Shown: piece after piece, positions 46,791 through 59,937 of the stretch
Numbering within the stretch: position 1 is the first letter of the stretch
Layout of the letters: every line of letters begins with the position of its first letter
Source of the DNA: Byssothecium circinans
Lineage: Eukaryota; Ascomycota; Dothideomycetes; Pleosporales; Massarinaceae
Direction of reading: 5' to 3'
Length of the DNA stretch: 64,000 bases
NCBI GenBank assembly: GCA_010015675.1
Contig: ML976984.1
Coordinates: 522,310-586,309, forward strand
Notes under the pieces: generated by a model
The model's input: the letters and a program-made list of their open reading frames with translations, nothing else
Told to the model about the DNA's origin: nothing
The model's database searches: none
Made by a program: the position numbers and the translations under genes

Positions 46791-46871
46791 GGTGGGATGG
46801 CTCAGTGTTAGAGTGTTGCAGCCCCGGAAAGCTTTTAAGAGAAAGCGTAGGTTTAAATCCTACTCTCATCA
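46791..46871 (+). other. tRNA-derived sequence with A and B boxes
   Basis: Acceptor GGTGGGA (46791-46797) pairs with TCTCATC (46864-46870), using two G-U pairs. A D arm GCTC/GAGT (46800-46814) and a perfect T stem GTAGG/CCTAC (46847-46863, loop TTTAAAT) are present, with A73. The A box reads TGGCTCAGTG and the B box GTTTAAATCC; a T4 run follows at about 46893. The middle does not fold into a normal anticodon arm but contains a GCTTT/AAAGC hairpin (46831-46846). This looks like a tRNA pseudogene or a SINE promoter rather than a working tRNA. Confidence 0.4.
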
Positions 46872-48023
46872 CACAAATAACTTAACAAAAGAATTTTAAG
46901 GCTCTCTCTGCACCTTATATATGCTTAAAATTTACTACCCCTTATCTCTCTCTTTAGCAAGGCGACTATTGCTACCTATTTAAGCTTACATAGTTTTCCC
47001 TATAAGGTACGGGCATATCTAGTCCGCTACTAAAGCGCGGTATAGAGGGAAGAGAGCATAGAAGTAGACCTAGGGGGTAGAATAGGGGGGAGCATAGCAC
47101 AGCTTAACCAGGTATCTAGGGACCTATAGGTAACTGGCGTCTTTTAAAGGGAGGAAAGCACAGGCAGGACAAGCTCTCTACGGGAGAGTAGCTACAACAA
47201 GAAATGCCCTTATAAAGTGCTCAGCACATCTATTATGCCCTATAGGAGGCTCTATGTAGATAAAGGCCCCGGCCAAATCAATAGGATGAAATCAATACCA
47301 ACCAACCAATAAGACTTGGGGAACGTTCCCTGCTTACCTTACCCTAAGCTTCAGACGAAGACGTCCGTTCAATTCTATCCGTATGGTTCCTGTTATTCTT
47401 TTCTCTCTTCCTTTTTTGGGGAAGAATGGGAATAAGAGCCCCCTTGTAATAAGCCGGATAGCGGCGGGGGGGAAGAATGGGTTTCGTACCTAGATAGCAT
47501 CGAAGATGCCTTTCCAATAGCACTGTTAATGCTTGTAAACCACCTCTTGGATGACGTTAATACGTTAGCTCTACTGCTTTGCTATATCCCAAGACTAACG
47601 CTCCACATGAGAACTCTATATGTGGAGAAAATTGAGCAGTAGCGAGAAGTCAAGCAAGCAAATAGTATCATGTGAATGAAGAAAGGATATGTATTGCAAC
47701 CCTCTCAGACCGAGAGGACGGAATCGTTAATTTACCTATCATACACGAAACTGCTCGTGTATTTTTAGACTTCTTCCCTCCATGCCCTACAGAAACAGCA
47801 TAGCCGTCTAATGATGCGATATCATGCAACGCTCAAGCTTGATTCGAGGCCCGGAGCGTTCGGCACCTAGACATATGCACATGTCCATGCCGGATTCTCT
47901 GTACCCCAGACTTTTCCCGCCCTCGCGTCGAGTTCAGTCGGCTTGAGTAGGAAGCCTCCCAGCTGTTCCATGCCATGCTTTCGCGATAATTTGAGCGTAA
48001 TGAAGGTGCAAATAAGCTGCGCA

Positions 48024-49865
48024 CTATGATGCTGGGCTTTCTTCTGGCGTCTTACGCAATTCTTCCTCCGTCTTGTCCTCGGGAGCAAGCTCAGTGTCAG
48101 CTTCCGAAGTGGCCTCCGCAGTGGCTTCAGGGGCTGTATCTACGGAAGCCTCCGGCGTTGGCTCAGAAGCAGATACTGTGGCAGCTTCTGCGGCCGCCTC
48201 CGGTGTTGTTTCCGCGGCGGGTTCAGGAGCTGCCTCGGTCGCTACTGGCGGCCGTGCGGGAGACTTGCTTTTATTCCGAGCATTCCTAGCAGGCGATTTG
48301 CTCGTTGTCCGCTTTTTCTTATTCAAGATAGCTCCCAGCGCCGTATCCATGACATTCGTAGCCACACCAGCCTGTAATGCCGGGGGAGCCTCATTTTCAT
48401 CCGGACCATCCTTATCTTTCAAAATCACACCATTTCCCTCGTCGCCACTACTGCTCTCGTCTGTAAGATCAGGACTGTCCAGATTCTGCAGCTCTGGACT
48501 CTTCATCATAATGCCTGGGCTCTTTAGATCGTCCATATAATTCGGACCGACCGAGACTTCCGATGCCGTGCTCTGACGCTTTGCGAGTGGACTTATGCCT
48601 TTCGTTCTGGCGGGCTTGTATCCGATTGCGGCAGCTACGGCAGCGGCTTCATCCTCTGATGCTTGGCGGGAGTCTTCGGCGTTGAAAATGTGGCCGTCCG
48701 CGTCAAGGAGGGGTCCACTTTTCTCTAGGAGATCTTTATAAGCGTGTCTGTTGGGATCCAAGGCACGCTTGCTTCTCGCTTTGTCGCGCTTCGATGATGG
48801 CCGGATTACTATGACCGGCACCGGTGAGTGCTGCAGACAGTATTTCGAGACGGATCCGGGAAGGAGACCTTGAAAGCCACCCAAACTCCTGCCTCGAGTC
48901 CCTACGACTAGGATTGCAGGCTCGTACAGATTGATCTGCTCGCATGTTAGAAAATACCCTCGTACTCCCATATTGTTCAATCTTACCATCTCATCAATGA
49001 CCTTGTTGACCTTGCCCACCGCAAACTCTAGCACCAGATTAATTGCCTTATTCTCATGATTTTTGTTCTGGATCGTCTTCATCAAGTCCTCCGCTTGAGA
49101 CCGATACCGTCCCTTTTCTACACTGCGCTCCCCTGCAATCGTATCATCCTTCTCCACGACTCTCAAACACACAATTTCATCGCCATCGTCCACCAGCTCG
49201 TCAATGAGCCATTGTAGCGCATATTCCGAATAGTCATTGTCATCACAGCCACACAAGAAGGTCCGTGAACGTTTAGTATACTCATAGTCCTTGTGTTTTG
49301 TGACGAGGGTGAAGGAGTTCTCTTCGATAAAATCGACGGTCTGGCTGAAAGTGTCGAAGGAGACGCGGGGTTGGAATACGCTGTGCAAAAGTCAGCATTG
49401 GATCGTGCAGAGGCAACTGTGAGGAACATGAGAGGCGACCAAGCCTGGTGCTCGCTCTGGAGCTGCCCGCGTGCGAGAGACCTACCCCGACATTGCGAGG
49501 TGCGAGGAGGAAGGGAAATCGGAGTGCGCGAACGGCACAGCTGGAGAGAGGAACGTGTCTTCTAGACTTGGGCATCTGCAGCTCGTGCATAGAAGGAGCC
49601 AATTCCAAGGCAGTACTTACGGCGGTGGGGGAGGCGACGAGATGCGTCGCTTAGGCTTATCACGCTTTGGGCTTCCCCGTGGAAGTTGAGAATTCTTGTG
49701 CGAGGCAAACTGGATGGACGGACGGCGCAGCTCCTGCTCGCTCGTAGAGAGCAGCAGCGGGCTTGGGGCTACGGCGGGCACTGGCGTTGACGTCGGACGG
49801 GATGGTGGACTGTGGGCCGCTGGAGAATGATTCCGTGGTGCGCTAGACCCGGGCGAGACGCTCAT
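48024..49865 (-). CDS. Universal stress protein family protein with disordered tails
   Basis: Exons 49865-49621, 49380-48987 and 48935-48024 give 516 residues. Residues 1-80 are Ser/Pro/Arg-rich and disordered. The USP (alpha/beta nucleotide-binding) domain spans about 100-260: TFLCGCDDNDYSEYALQWLI with DEIVCLRVVEKDD forms the first half, and AILVVGTRGRSLGGFQGLLPG followed by SVSKYCLQHSPVPVIVIRP supplies the ATP-binding G-2x-G-9x-G(S/T) pattern. The rest is disordered, with an acidic middle and a C-terminal Ala/Pro/Glu/Thr-rich repeat region (TPEA, SEPT and similar units). The second intron (51 nt, 48936-48986) is stop-free and in frame. Fungal proteins of this layout are widespread but poorly characterised. 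The ATG at 49865 is the first in frame. Confidence 0.88.
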
Positions 49866-50763
49866 CCTGGAGTGTAGAAGAGGCGTCAGAGGCACGAGGA
49901 CACGCACGTAGGCGAATACAGTGGCAGGAAGATTTCGCCTGAGGAATCCTGGCCCGTAATGTGCGTTTCTTGCTGGCGAGTGATGATGCTGTACTTCGCT
50001 TGGCGTGAGCTGCGCGATGCGAGGCGCGGGGTGTGGGTGGGGTTGGGCTGCGTGGAGGGATGCGAGAGGCGGCGCTGGAGACCGGATGGGGGGAGAGTTG
50101 TTTATTGTTTAACGGTACCGTGGGGAATTCGCTTCGTTTCGCAGGGAGAGAAGATCAGAGGGGGCACGGAGTAGTTGCAGGCTGAACTGAGGTCGTCCTT
50201 GGCTTGACGTGCCATGCCGCTGCGCACGACGAGCCAAACAGCCGGCAAACAACCCTGGAGCTGGGCGGCTGGAGCGTGGACCTGCACGTGAAGGCTTGGC
50301 TCAAGCTGGGTGCTACATACGTAACATCCATGGATTTAAACATCCGGACTGTGGTCAACTGGTGATGATGGCAGGGCGGCTTAAGGCTCTATTAGGGCCC
50401 GCGCGGGCCGCCCGTACATTCGTCAACGACGTCACCTGGAAGTTGGAACGCAGCGCTTCTTAGGTACCATCATATGTCAAAAGCCATGCAACGCTTCCGT
50501 GTTTCCCAGACGCCCAGCTAGCTTATCAATAATTATTTCTACCACTGGAGCAAGCAATGACGATAGCAAGAAAAGGAAAGAGTCATCGTTAAAAAGCACA
50601 AAATGCCTACTCAATGCTTGATCTAGAACAATCAAGATCATCAAAGCTGCAGATGGGGGCCGACGCCGACTCCAAGTATCCCAGACTCTTGCATATGCTG
50701 TGCCATCGTTCGTAACCTCCCCCATCCTCGTGACGTCCAACATACCGCTGTGGCCAATTGCCA
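49866..50763. other. Intergenic: USP promoter and kinase 3' flank
   Basis: The promoter and leader of the USP gene (left) and the 3' flank of the SRPK-type gene. GC-rich near 49960-50100. No other gene was seen. Confidence 0.5.
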
Positions 50764-52824
<2,061 letters not shown>

Positions 52825-54035
52825 GGCTTCGACGTGGTGTCGGCGTCGGCGTCGGCGTCCTGCTTCCCCGCCACAAACTCAAGGCGTCGTCGAGGGAGGG
52901 TTGCGATGCGGTCAGGCGCAGGGGCGCGGCGGGATCATGGGCGTCTGGTCGAGCAGACTTCGTCGAGGCGGAGCGCAGGGCCGGCGCAAGAGTGGCCGAA
53001 GGCGTGGGCGCGGGCGTGGGCGTGGGCGGTTGCAGTGTTGTTGTGCTGCTTCAATTGCTGGGCTGGGCGCTGGTCCCGTCGTGAATCGGGCTGAGGGCGG
53101 GGTGTTGTTTGCGCTCCGACCGGGTTTGGGCGTGGATCGAGCACCAAGTAGGCGGTGAAGCACGGGAAACTGTATGCTGGATGATGAATGATGAATGTTG
53201 AATGTTGAATGCGCCGGCTGATGTTGGGTTGGACGGAGCACTGCAGGCTTCCAAGATGGGAGGGGGAGAATATGCACTGGGGAAAGCCGGCAGCGTACCT
53301 TGACGTGGGAGGTGAGTGAGAAGCCAAAGCCGGCCAATATGCGATGATGCAACTGCAACCGCCCACTTGAAACGCCCAAGCTCGACTCCGCAGTTCTCTA
53401 TCGCGCCGTGCTTTCTTGTTCACAAAGAATCTTCCCTGCATGTGCGTTGCTGGAAATACACCGGCGAGTCGCCGTTGCCGCCACTGCGCCCGCCATACAA
53501 GACGTGAATTACATCTTCACCTGCGCCTCGTCAAACATTCGCCACTCCGCGCAATCAATATACCGCGGACAATTCTCTCGAGACAAGTTCTGTAAAACTC
53601 ATCCTTGATAGATTCAACGTCTAGTACCTCATACGTCGAAGAAGCTTTTGCATGCTTCAAAGTTCTGTTACCCCGGTATCACTCCCAACTGGAGACTCGG
53701 TACCGACAACGGGAATATCGTATGCAGAAACCCGCGAATTAATATACACGGTGCCATAAATACCTCAGTTCCCAGAGATGTCATGGCTACAATAATAATA
53801 CACAAGTACACAGGCAATGTGGTACGCCCGCCAGACTCCAAGTCTCCAAGACTCTGCAAGCGGTGCAAGTCTCACTACCCACATGATTTTGCAGTCGATC
53901 GCCTAATCGCCAAACTGCATTGTGAGTCCGGGACCGTCGCTATGCAAAAGGTACCCCTTACACTCCAAATCATGTACAAAAAGTACAGAACGCCGTCCAG
54001 ATTAACCTAGAATAGCAGATGACTGAATAACATCA
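52825..54035. other. Intergenic: kinase promoter and golgin 3' flank
   Basis: About 1.2 kb. The left part is GC-rich with GGCGTC/GGGCGTGG repeats (52835-53040), probably the kinase promoter and leader. A short ATGAATG/ATGTTGA tandem region lies at 53180-53210. The overlapping minus-strand frames in 52900-53440 look like artefacts of the GC-rich composition. No gene is supported. Confidence 0.5.
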
Positions 54036-57000
54036 TCACTTTGCACTCACGGCTGCCATCCATCTTTGTTCGTCTTTCCTGATCATTGTTAGTAAGAGCT
54101 ACGTAGATAATGTCGAGCGACGTACTTATCAAAATGGAGCAGCATCCCTAGCACTGGTATCAGCTGTTGTTGATACTTCCTGTCCTTCTGCTCGAGGAAC
54201 TGCAGGAGCACATTCTTTAGATATACGTAGTCGACGGCACCGGACGCGACATCATTCGCTGGCGCTTTTGGCGCGGGAGAGGCGATCCGTGACCGTGACG
54301 ACTCGAGTGAGGATCTTGAGGACTGCGCAACGGCATCAGAGGACCTTGTCTTCAGGGTCCGTAGCTCATCCGACATGGTCTTGCTCGACTTCTGAAGCTT
54401 TTCTAGCCGACCCTGCGTCTCATCAAAAGCGCGACGCAGGTCCGTCTTCTCCTTCTCCAAATCACGCGCTTGTTTCTCGCTATCGTCGAGAGCATCGCGC
54501 AGCTGGCTCATGGCAGTCCGTACTTCAGCAACCTCCTCATTGGCCTGTGCCGCCCGCTTCTCAAGATCCTCCTTCTGCCTCCGCAGCTCCTTTTCAGATG
54601 ATGCCAGGTCTTCCTTGTCTTCCTGGGCTCGCGTGACAGCGCGTTCAGCATCCCGGACCTTTTGCTTCAATTCTTCCAGCTCACGAGCCCGACGTCGACC
54701 AAACGTACTGGCCTGCTCTTCTACCCTTTCCCTCTCTTCGACGGCAATGTCTAGACGCTCCTGCATTTCTCTCACGCGGGCATCAGCTCTGCCTTGTGCG
54801 TCCGCTAGCAGTCGCCTCATAGTTTCAGCTTCACGGCTTCGTTCACTCAAGAGTCGATGCGCATCTGCCAGCTCTTCTTCCAAGCTTTCGCTTTTGGCGC
54901 GAACCTCCTTCATCTGAGTACCAATCTCCTGGGTCTGATCCTGCATGCTGTTCATGAGATCCTGTGCGCTCGCGTATTGGGCAGACTTGAGCTGGATATC
55001 GTCTCTCAAGCCAGAAGCTTCACGCTCCAACTTGGAAACCTCCTGTTCCAGATCCTGTATCTTATTACGTGCCATCTTGAGTTCATCCTGGGCCTTTGCA
55101 AGATCCTTTGACACTTTTTCGCGTGCCTCAACAGCATCGTCGCGGTTGCTTTCTGATTTTTGGAGATCTCTTTGAATCTTTCGGTTGGTTTCTTCAAGGG
55201 CGAGCCTCTGAGTAGTCTCCTGCTTGATCTTTTCGTTCACTGTCTTGAGGTCCCCATCCTTGTCGGAAACCTGGGAGCGGTACGTCGCGATTTCTGCCTT
55301 GAGATCCTTTTCACGGCTTTCAAGGCGTCGGAGCTCCGAAGTCTTCGTGGAAAGCTCTTCCTTGGTAGTCTTCAATTCAGCAACCTCCTTGCGAAGCGAG
55401 GTTAGCTCTGGCTGTGCCTTTTGCAAAATTTCTCTCATCTCCGTAAGATCCTTGAAGCGGGTTGCAGCGAGTTGTTCAGCCACCGACAGATCTGTCTGTA
55501 GGGATTCAGCTTTTGCTTTGAGCTCCTCAAATTCTTTGGTTAGTGCCTTCTTCTCTTCCTCCGAGTTTGCATGCGCCACTTTGCCGGTTCGAAGTTCAGC
55601 AATCTCCTTCTCCAAAGTGGCAAGACTCTCCTGTAGTGCAGCCTTCTCTGTTTGAAGCTGCTTGACCTTGTCCTTTGCTTCGGTGTGCTCCTGCCCAAAA
55701 TCAAGCAAGTCTTGTCTCAAGGTCTCGATCTCCTCTTGCATAGACTCTTCGTCCTTGAGCTTCTTCTGGAGAGCATCGATGAAGGCACCCTTCTCAGCAA
55801 CCTCAACTTCTAAGCGCTCAATGGTCGCAACCTTGGCCTCCAAATCTGACTTGAGCTGAGAGACATTTTTTTGTGCATCCGCTAGTTGCGATGGGGAGAA
55901 TTCTGCGTCGCGAGGACTCAACAAAGTGCTTGCATCGCCAGCCTCACTGGGCGTCTTCTCTACTGGAGTAGCATCGCCGCCCTTGCCACCCTTCTTCTTT
56001 TTCCTATTCTTCTTCTTGGAGGGTGCGTTTTCAGTGGTTGGTGTTGGTACGGGGGTAGACGCTTCTGGATGACTTTCCTTCGCGTTCGAGGCTTCAAGAT
56101 CCGTCCTGGTCTGCTCCATCTCAGCGAGCACCTTATCCCGTTTCGACTCCGCTTCTTTGAGTTGATCACGCAAGCTACTGACAAGTCCATTCAAAGTCTG
56201 ATTCCGTTTCTCGGCCTTTGTCTGGGTTTCACGGACTTCTGTGAGCTCAGCCTCTAGCTTCTTGACCTGACCACGAAGCACATCTTGGCTGTGGTTCTCG
56301 ACGATCTTTTCCCCCTTGGAGGCGTGAAGTTCTTCTAGCTCTTTCGTTGAAGTATCCAGCTTCTCCTTCAGGTCCCTGATTGCTTCCTCATATGCGCTAG
56401 AATTGTCTTTGTGCTTTGTCAAATCCTTGCTAGCAGTTTCGAGTTTGGATTTCAATTCCTCCACCGTACTGTCGAGCTCTTTCTGGCGCGCTGCAGCCTC
56501 TTTTTCTGCCTTCGCGTTCCGGTCTTTGAGCGCGTGCAGATCGTTTGTGGCGATTTCGAAATTCTTCATGAATGATTCAGCAGACTCTTTAGCAACGGAG
56601 AGCTCGTCCTTTAGGTTCTTGTTATCATCCTCGAGCAGTTCCACCTTTTCTTCGGTTTCCTTGAGCTGGGTCTGCAATCTGGGTAGTTCGCTGTCATAGG
56701 AAAAGAAGTCCTCATCCTCAGTTGCGTCGGTTTCCTTGGAAGCTTTAGACGGGGATGAAGGCGCAGCCGATTCTGTAGCGGTTGAGTCGTCCTTGGATGC
56801 TTCTCGCTCTGCTTTGAGCTTCTCGACCTCCTCGGAAGATTCCTTTGCCCTCTTCTCAGCATCTTCTAGTTTCTTATTGACCTCATCCCGCTCTTTGGAT
56901 ACCCTCTTCAACTCTTCCATGACCATGTCACCCTTCAAGTTCAACTGACCGAGGTATTCGACGAATGCAGCGGGCTCACTTATAGAGGTCAAGGGTGTGT

Positions 57001-57580
57001 GTTCGCGGAGGGACGATTCAAAGCCTTCGATGAGGCCAACGCGGGCATGCGCGATGCGGTAAGAGCGGAGGAGTTCTGGCGACAGTTAGGGAAGCACCGA
57101 GGAGTATGCGCAATCAATATCCCTGCACTCACCGGTATACTTGGGCTCAAGCTTGTCTAGCTTTCGAAGACGGGCCTGCGCCTCTGGCGGTATCTCTGGG
57201 GGAGAAGGAGCCTTCTCGTCAGCTGCCGCGGCCTTGTCTTCCTCCTTGCCTTTCTCATTGGCAACAGCTGCCTCTGTAGGTTCCGCCGTTTCTTTTGGAC
57301 GCGGTGTCACCGCCCTGCTGGGCACTTCATCGTCATCACCTATGACGAACTCTGGGTCGAATTCGGAAGGATCTGGCCCTTTGCCGGTGGAAGCTGGCTT
57401 TCCGTCGCCATCTTTCGACTTGACGGTCCGCTTTGGAGAGTCATTCCTGGAGTTTGGACGTTTTGGCGCCGAGCCGGATCGTGATCTCGATGCTTGGGCA
57501 GAGGTGCGCTGTCTGGCTTGCTCTTCTGCTATTCGAGCGTCGAGTGCGCCTTTGAATCTCTTCGCCGCAGTTAGTTCCAT
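54036..57580 (-). CDS. GRIP-domain golgin (long coiled-coil trans-Golgi tether)
   Basis: GRIP golgins are recruited to the trans-Golgi by Arl1 and tether vesicles; yeast Imh1 is the well-known fungal example. Exons are 57580-57133, 57075-54126 and 54078-54036, giving 1146 residues. Residues 1-150 are disordered with acidic and Ala/Glu-rich stretches. From about 200 to 1060 the protein is almost entirely heptad coiled coil (Glu/Lys/Leu-rich), broken by a basic KKKNRKKKKGG patch near residue 500. The GRIP domain is at the C-terminus: AVDYVYLKNVLLQFLEQKD, QLIPVLGMLLHFDK and then, encoded by the 14-codon last exon, KDEQRWMAAVSAK. Without that last exon the frame would read into intron sequence and lose the end of the GRIP domain. 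The ATG at 57580 is the first in frame. Confidence 0.92.
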
Positions 57581-57875
57581 TTCCACCTTGTATATTGAGA
57601 GATTGGCAGTACCTGGAAGCCTTGGAACATGATTACAATAGAGTATGCAGTCCGTGATAGTAATTGAAGCTAACGGCTATAAAACGGCCATGACTAAAGT
57701 GTCCACCTGTTCAGAGGCAAACGACACATGCGTGAGACATCGGGAATGCGACGGCCAAGCCAAGCCTCCATTGGTGAGGGCACGGACCAGCCACCCATGC
57801 CCTGCCGAATTTATTTTCTCACCCGCTCTTGCTCTCTCTGCTCCACCACACGCAGCACTACTACGACACGACAAG
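57581..57875. promoter_or_regulatory. Divergent promoter between golgin and zuotin
   Basis: These 295 bp lie between head-to-head start codons and must contain both promoters. A C/T-rich tract (about 57800-57850) precedes the zuotin ATG. Confidence 0.5.
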
Positions 57876-59263
57876 ATGGCCGCTGTACAAATATCCCTCC
57901 CGCTTCCCGTCCTCCCTCAGGGATGGACTGCCGAGAAAGACTTCAAACCCATCGGCCACCTCAGCGCCGCCAACGACCGCAACATCGAGCCCGTCGGGCA
58001 CCACTTCCTCGCCCATGCCCGCAGGGTATGTTGATCAAAGATATACTGCCTTTACTATCTCACTAACTGCAGCTGTAGAAGCGACACAAACGTACCTTTT
58101 CTGAGGACGACCGCATCCAGGCCCAGGTCAACGTCAAGAAGGTGGAGGATGAGGACGAGGGCGAGATCAGCGAGCCGGAGGACCCAGTTATGCTGCAGCG
58201 CGAGGCCAAGGACTGGAAGGGCCAGGACCACTACGCTGTTTTGGGCATAACGAAGTACCGCTGGCGCGCGACCGAGGAACAGATCAAGCGTGCCCACCGC
58301 AAGAAAGTGCTCAAGCACCATCCCGACAAGAAGGCTGCCGCTGGTGGAACAGAGGATGACCAGTTCTTCAAGTGTATCCAGAAGGCAACTGAAGTGCTTT
58401 CCGACCCCGTCAAGAGGCGCCAGTTTGATTCCGTGGACGAGGCTGCGGATGTTGAGCCCCCGTCTAAGAAGGAGACGCAAAAGGGCAACTTTTACAAGCT
58501 GTGGGGCAAGGTCTTTGAAGCCGAGGGTCGCTTCTCCAACAACCGCCCCGTCCCGAAGCTCGGCAACGAGAAGAGCACAAAGGAAGACGTCGAGAACTTC
58601 TACAACTTCTGGTACAATTTTGACAGCTGGCGCACCTTTGAGTATCTCGACGAGGACGTTCCCGACGATAACGAGAATCGTGATCAGAAGCGACACGTTG
58701 AGCGCAAGAACCAGAATGCCCGCCGCAAGAAGAAGACCGAAGACACTGCACGCCTGAGGAAGCTTGTTGACGACTGTTTGTCCCTAGATGAGCGCATCAA
58801 GAAGTTCCGCCAGCAGGAGAACGCCCAGAAGAACAAGCGTCGTCTCGAAAAGGAGGCTGAGACGAAGCGTCTCGCTGAAGAGGCGGCGAAGGCCAAGGAG
58901 GAGGAGGCTAAATTGCAGGCTGAGAAGGAGGCAGCTGAGAAGGCGACCAAGGCCGAGGGCAAGAAGGCAAAAGAGGCTGCGAAGAACGCTGCGAAGAAGA
59001 ACAAGCGAGTTGTCCGAGGTGCGGTCAAGGATTGCAACTACTTCCACGGCGCTGGAGATGCCCCCGCTTCTCAGATTGACAGCGCTCTCAACGATGTGGA
59101 TCTCATCATTGCCAAGATCGACAATGAGGAGCTTGCGCTGCTCACTAGCAAGCTTAACGGCAAGAAAGACGCTGGTGAGATTAAGCAAGTCTTCCAGGAT
59201 GAGACGAAGCGTCTAGTTGGTGCTGGCAAGCTCAAAGAGGGTGAGCTCAAGTCGCTCTCTTGA
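57876..59263 (+). CDS. ZUO1: Zuotin, ribosome-associated J-domain protein
   Basis: Zuotin and Ssz1 form the ribosome-associated complex that stimulates Ssb Hsp70 at the tunnel exit. Exons 57876-58025 and 58079-59263 give 444 residues, the usual size. The N-terminal segment includes WTAEKDFKPIGHLSAANDRN. The J domain starts at HYAVLGITKYRWRATEEQIK, and the HPD tripeptide is at about residues 131-133 (LKHHPDKK). The zuotin homology domain follows (VENFYNFWYNFDSWRTFEYL and RRKKKTEDTARLRKLVDDCL). A long Lys/Ala/Glu-rich charged helical region (about 290-375) is the ribosome-contacting middle domain, and the end resembles the Zuo1 C-terminal helices (LNDVDLIIAKIDNEELALLT). It is head to head with the GRIP golgin gene. 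Codon bias fits high expression. Confidence 0.96.
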
Positions 59264-59937
59264 GGGACAATAGTGCCGGTGTATTTTTAGTCACTTGTGC
59301 TAGATCGCTGACGAGGGTGTGATCAAATCAAAAGTTCATAACGAAATCAAATTATCAAAACACGCCTCTGCCCTTATTGTAGTGGTGCACATGCTCCTCA
59401 TCCTAGGTGGTAATTTGTATAGTTATTTTACCCAATATAGATCCAAGTATTTTACAGCCTTACCAAGTGCTTCAAGCCTTTTGACTTTAGCGCAAAATTG
59501 CCCTGCGCATTCTAAAGCCGAACTCGCGGGGTTGAAAAATGCAGAAGCAATTCCGTGTCAACGTATTCGCCAACCCTCCAACAGAACTATACAAACTATT
59601 CATACAAAGAGTATAAAAAAGCTACCTTTTAATTTCTACCATGGTGCCCGATTTCCTCTTCTCCACAAGAGCCGTACCCATGCGCTAATCTTCACTGTCT
59701 GGAGGGATGATGACGTTTGAGGACGGCGTGGGGTGCGCTTGGCGACGTGGTCCGAAACACCAGATCGATCATTGAGAGATCCGCCAGCTCTTTCTTCAAT
59801 CAATCATACCATTTGCTTCAGCGACTGTCATGTCATTCGAGCCAGCGCAGATCGATGAGTTCATGGATACGCCCTATCTTTCCACCTGAGTGAGGAGTGA
59901 CAGCTTTTGAGCTGCTACACCACGCACACGTAAACCT
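59264..59937. other. Intergenic: zuotin 3' flank and GPHR promoter
   Basis: No supportable gene; the plus-strand frame 59319-59720 has random composition. It holds the zuotin 3' flank and the promoter of the GPHR-like gene. Confidence 0.5.

Larger units (their letters stand above)
45349..48023. other. Gene-poor, AT-rich region with tRNA-like sequences
   Basis: About 2.7 kb without a protein gene. The texture differs from the core blocks: C/T- and A/T-rich with many CCTA/TAGG words (45640-46020, 46900-47330). Three tRNA-related segments lie at 46112-46312, 46421-46456 and 46791-46871. A 12-bp palindrome GGGAACGTTCCC is at about 47319-47330. This looks like decayed repeat DNA, but no transposon protein fragment is recognisable. 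Confidence 0.5.

Noticed and set aside
47319..47330. GGGAACGTTCCC palindrome as a heat-shock-type element
   Set aside because: A single 12-bp palindrome far from any gene start; too little to assign a role.
52900..53441. Overlapping minus-strand frames upstream of the SRPK gene
   Set aside because: They arise from a GC-rich, repetitive promoter or leader; composition is Pro/Arg/His-rich and shifts frame without a coherent product.
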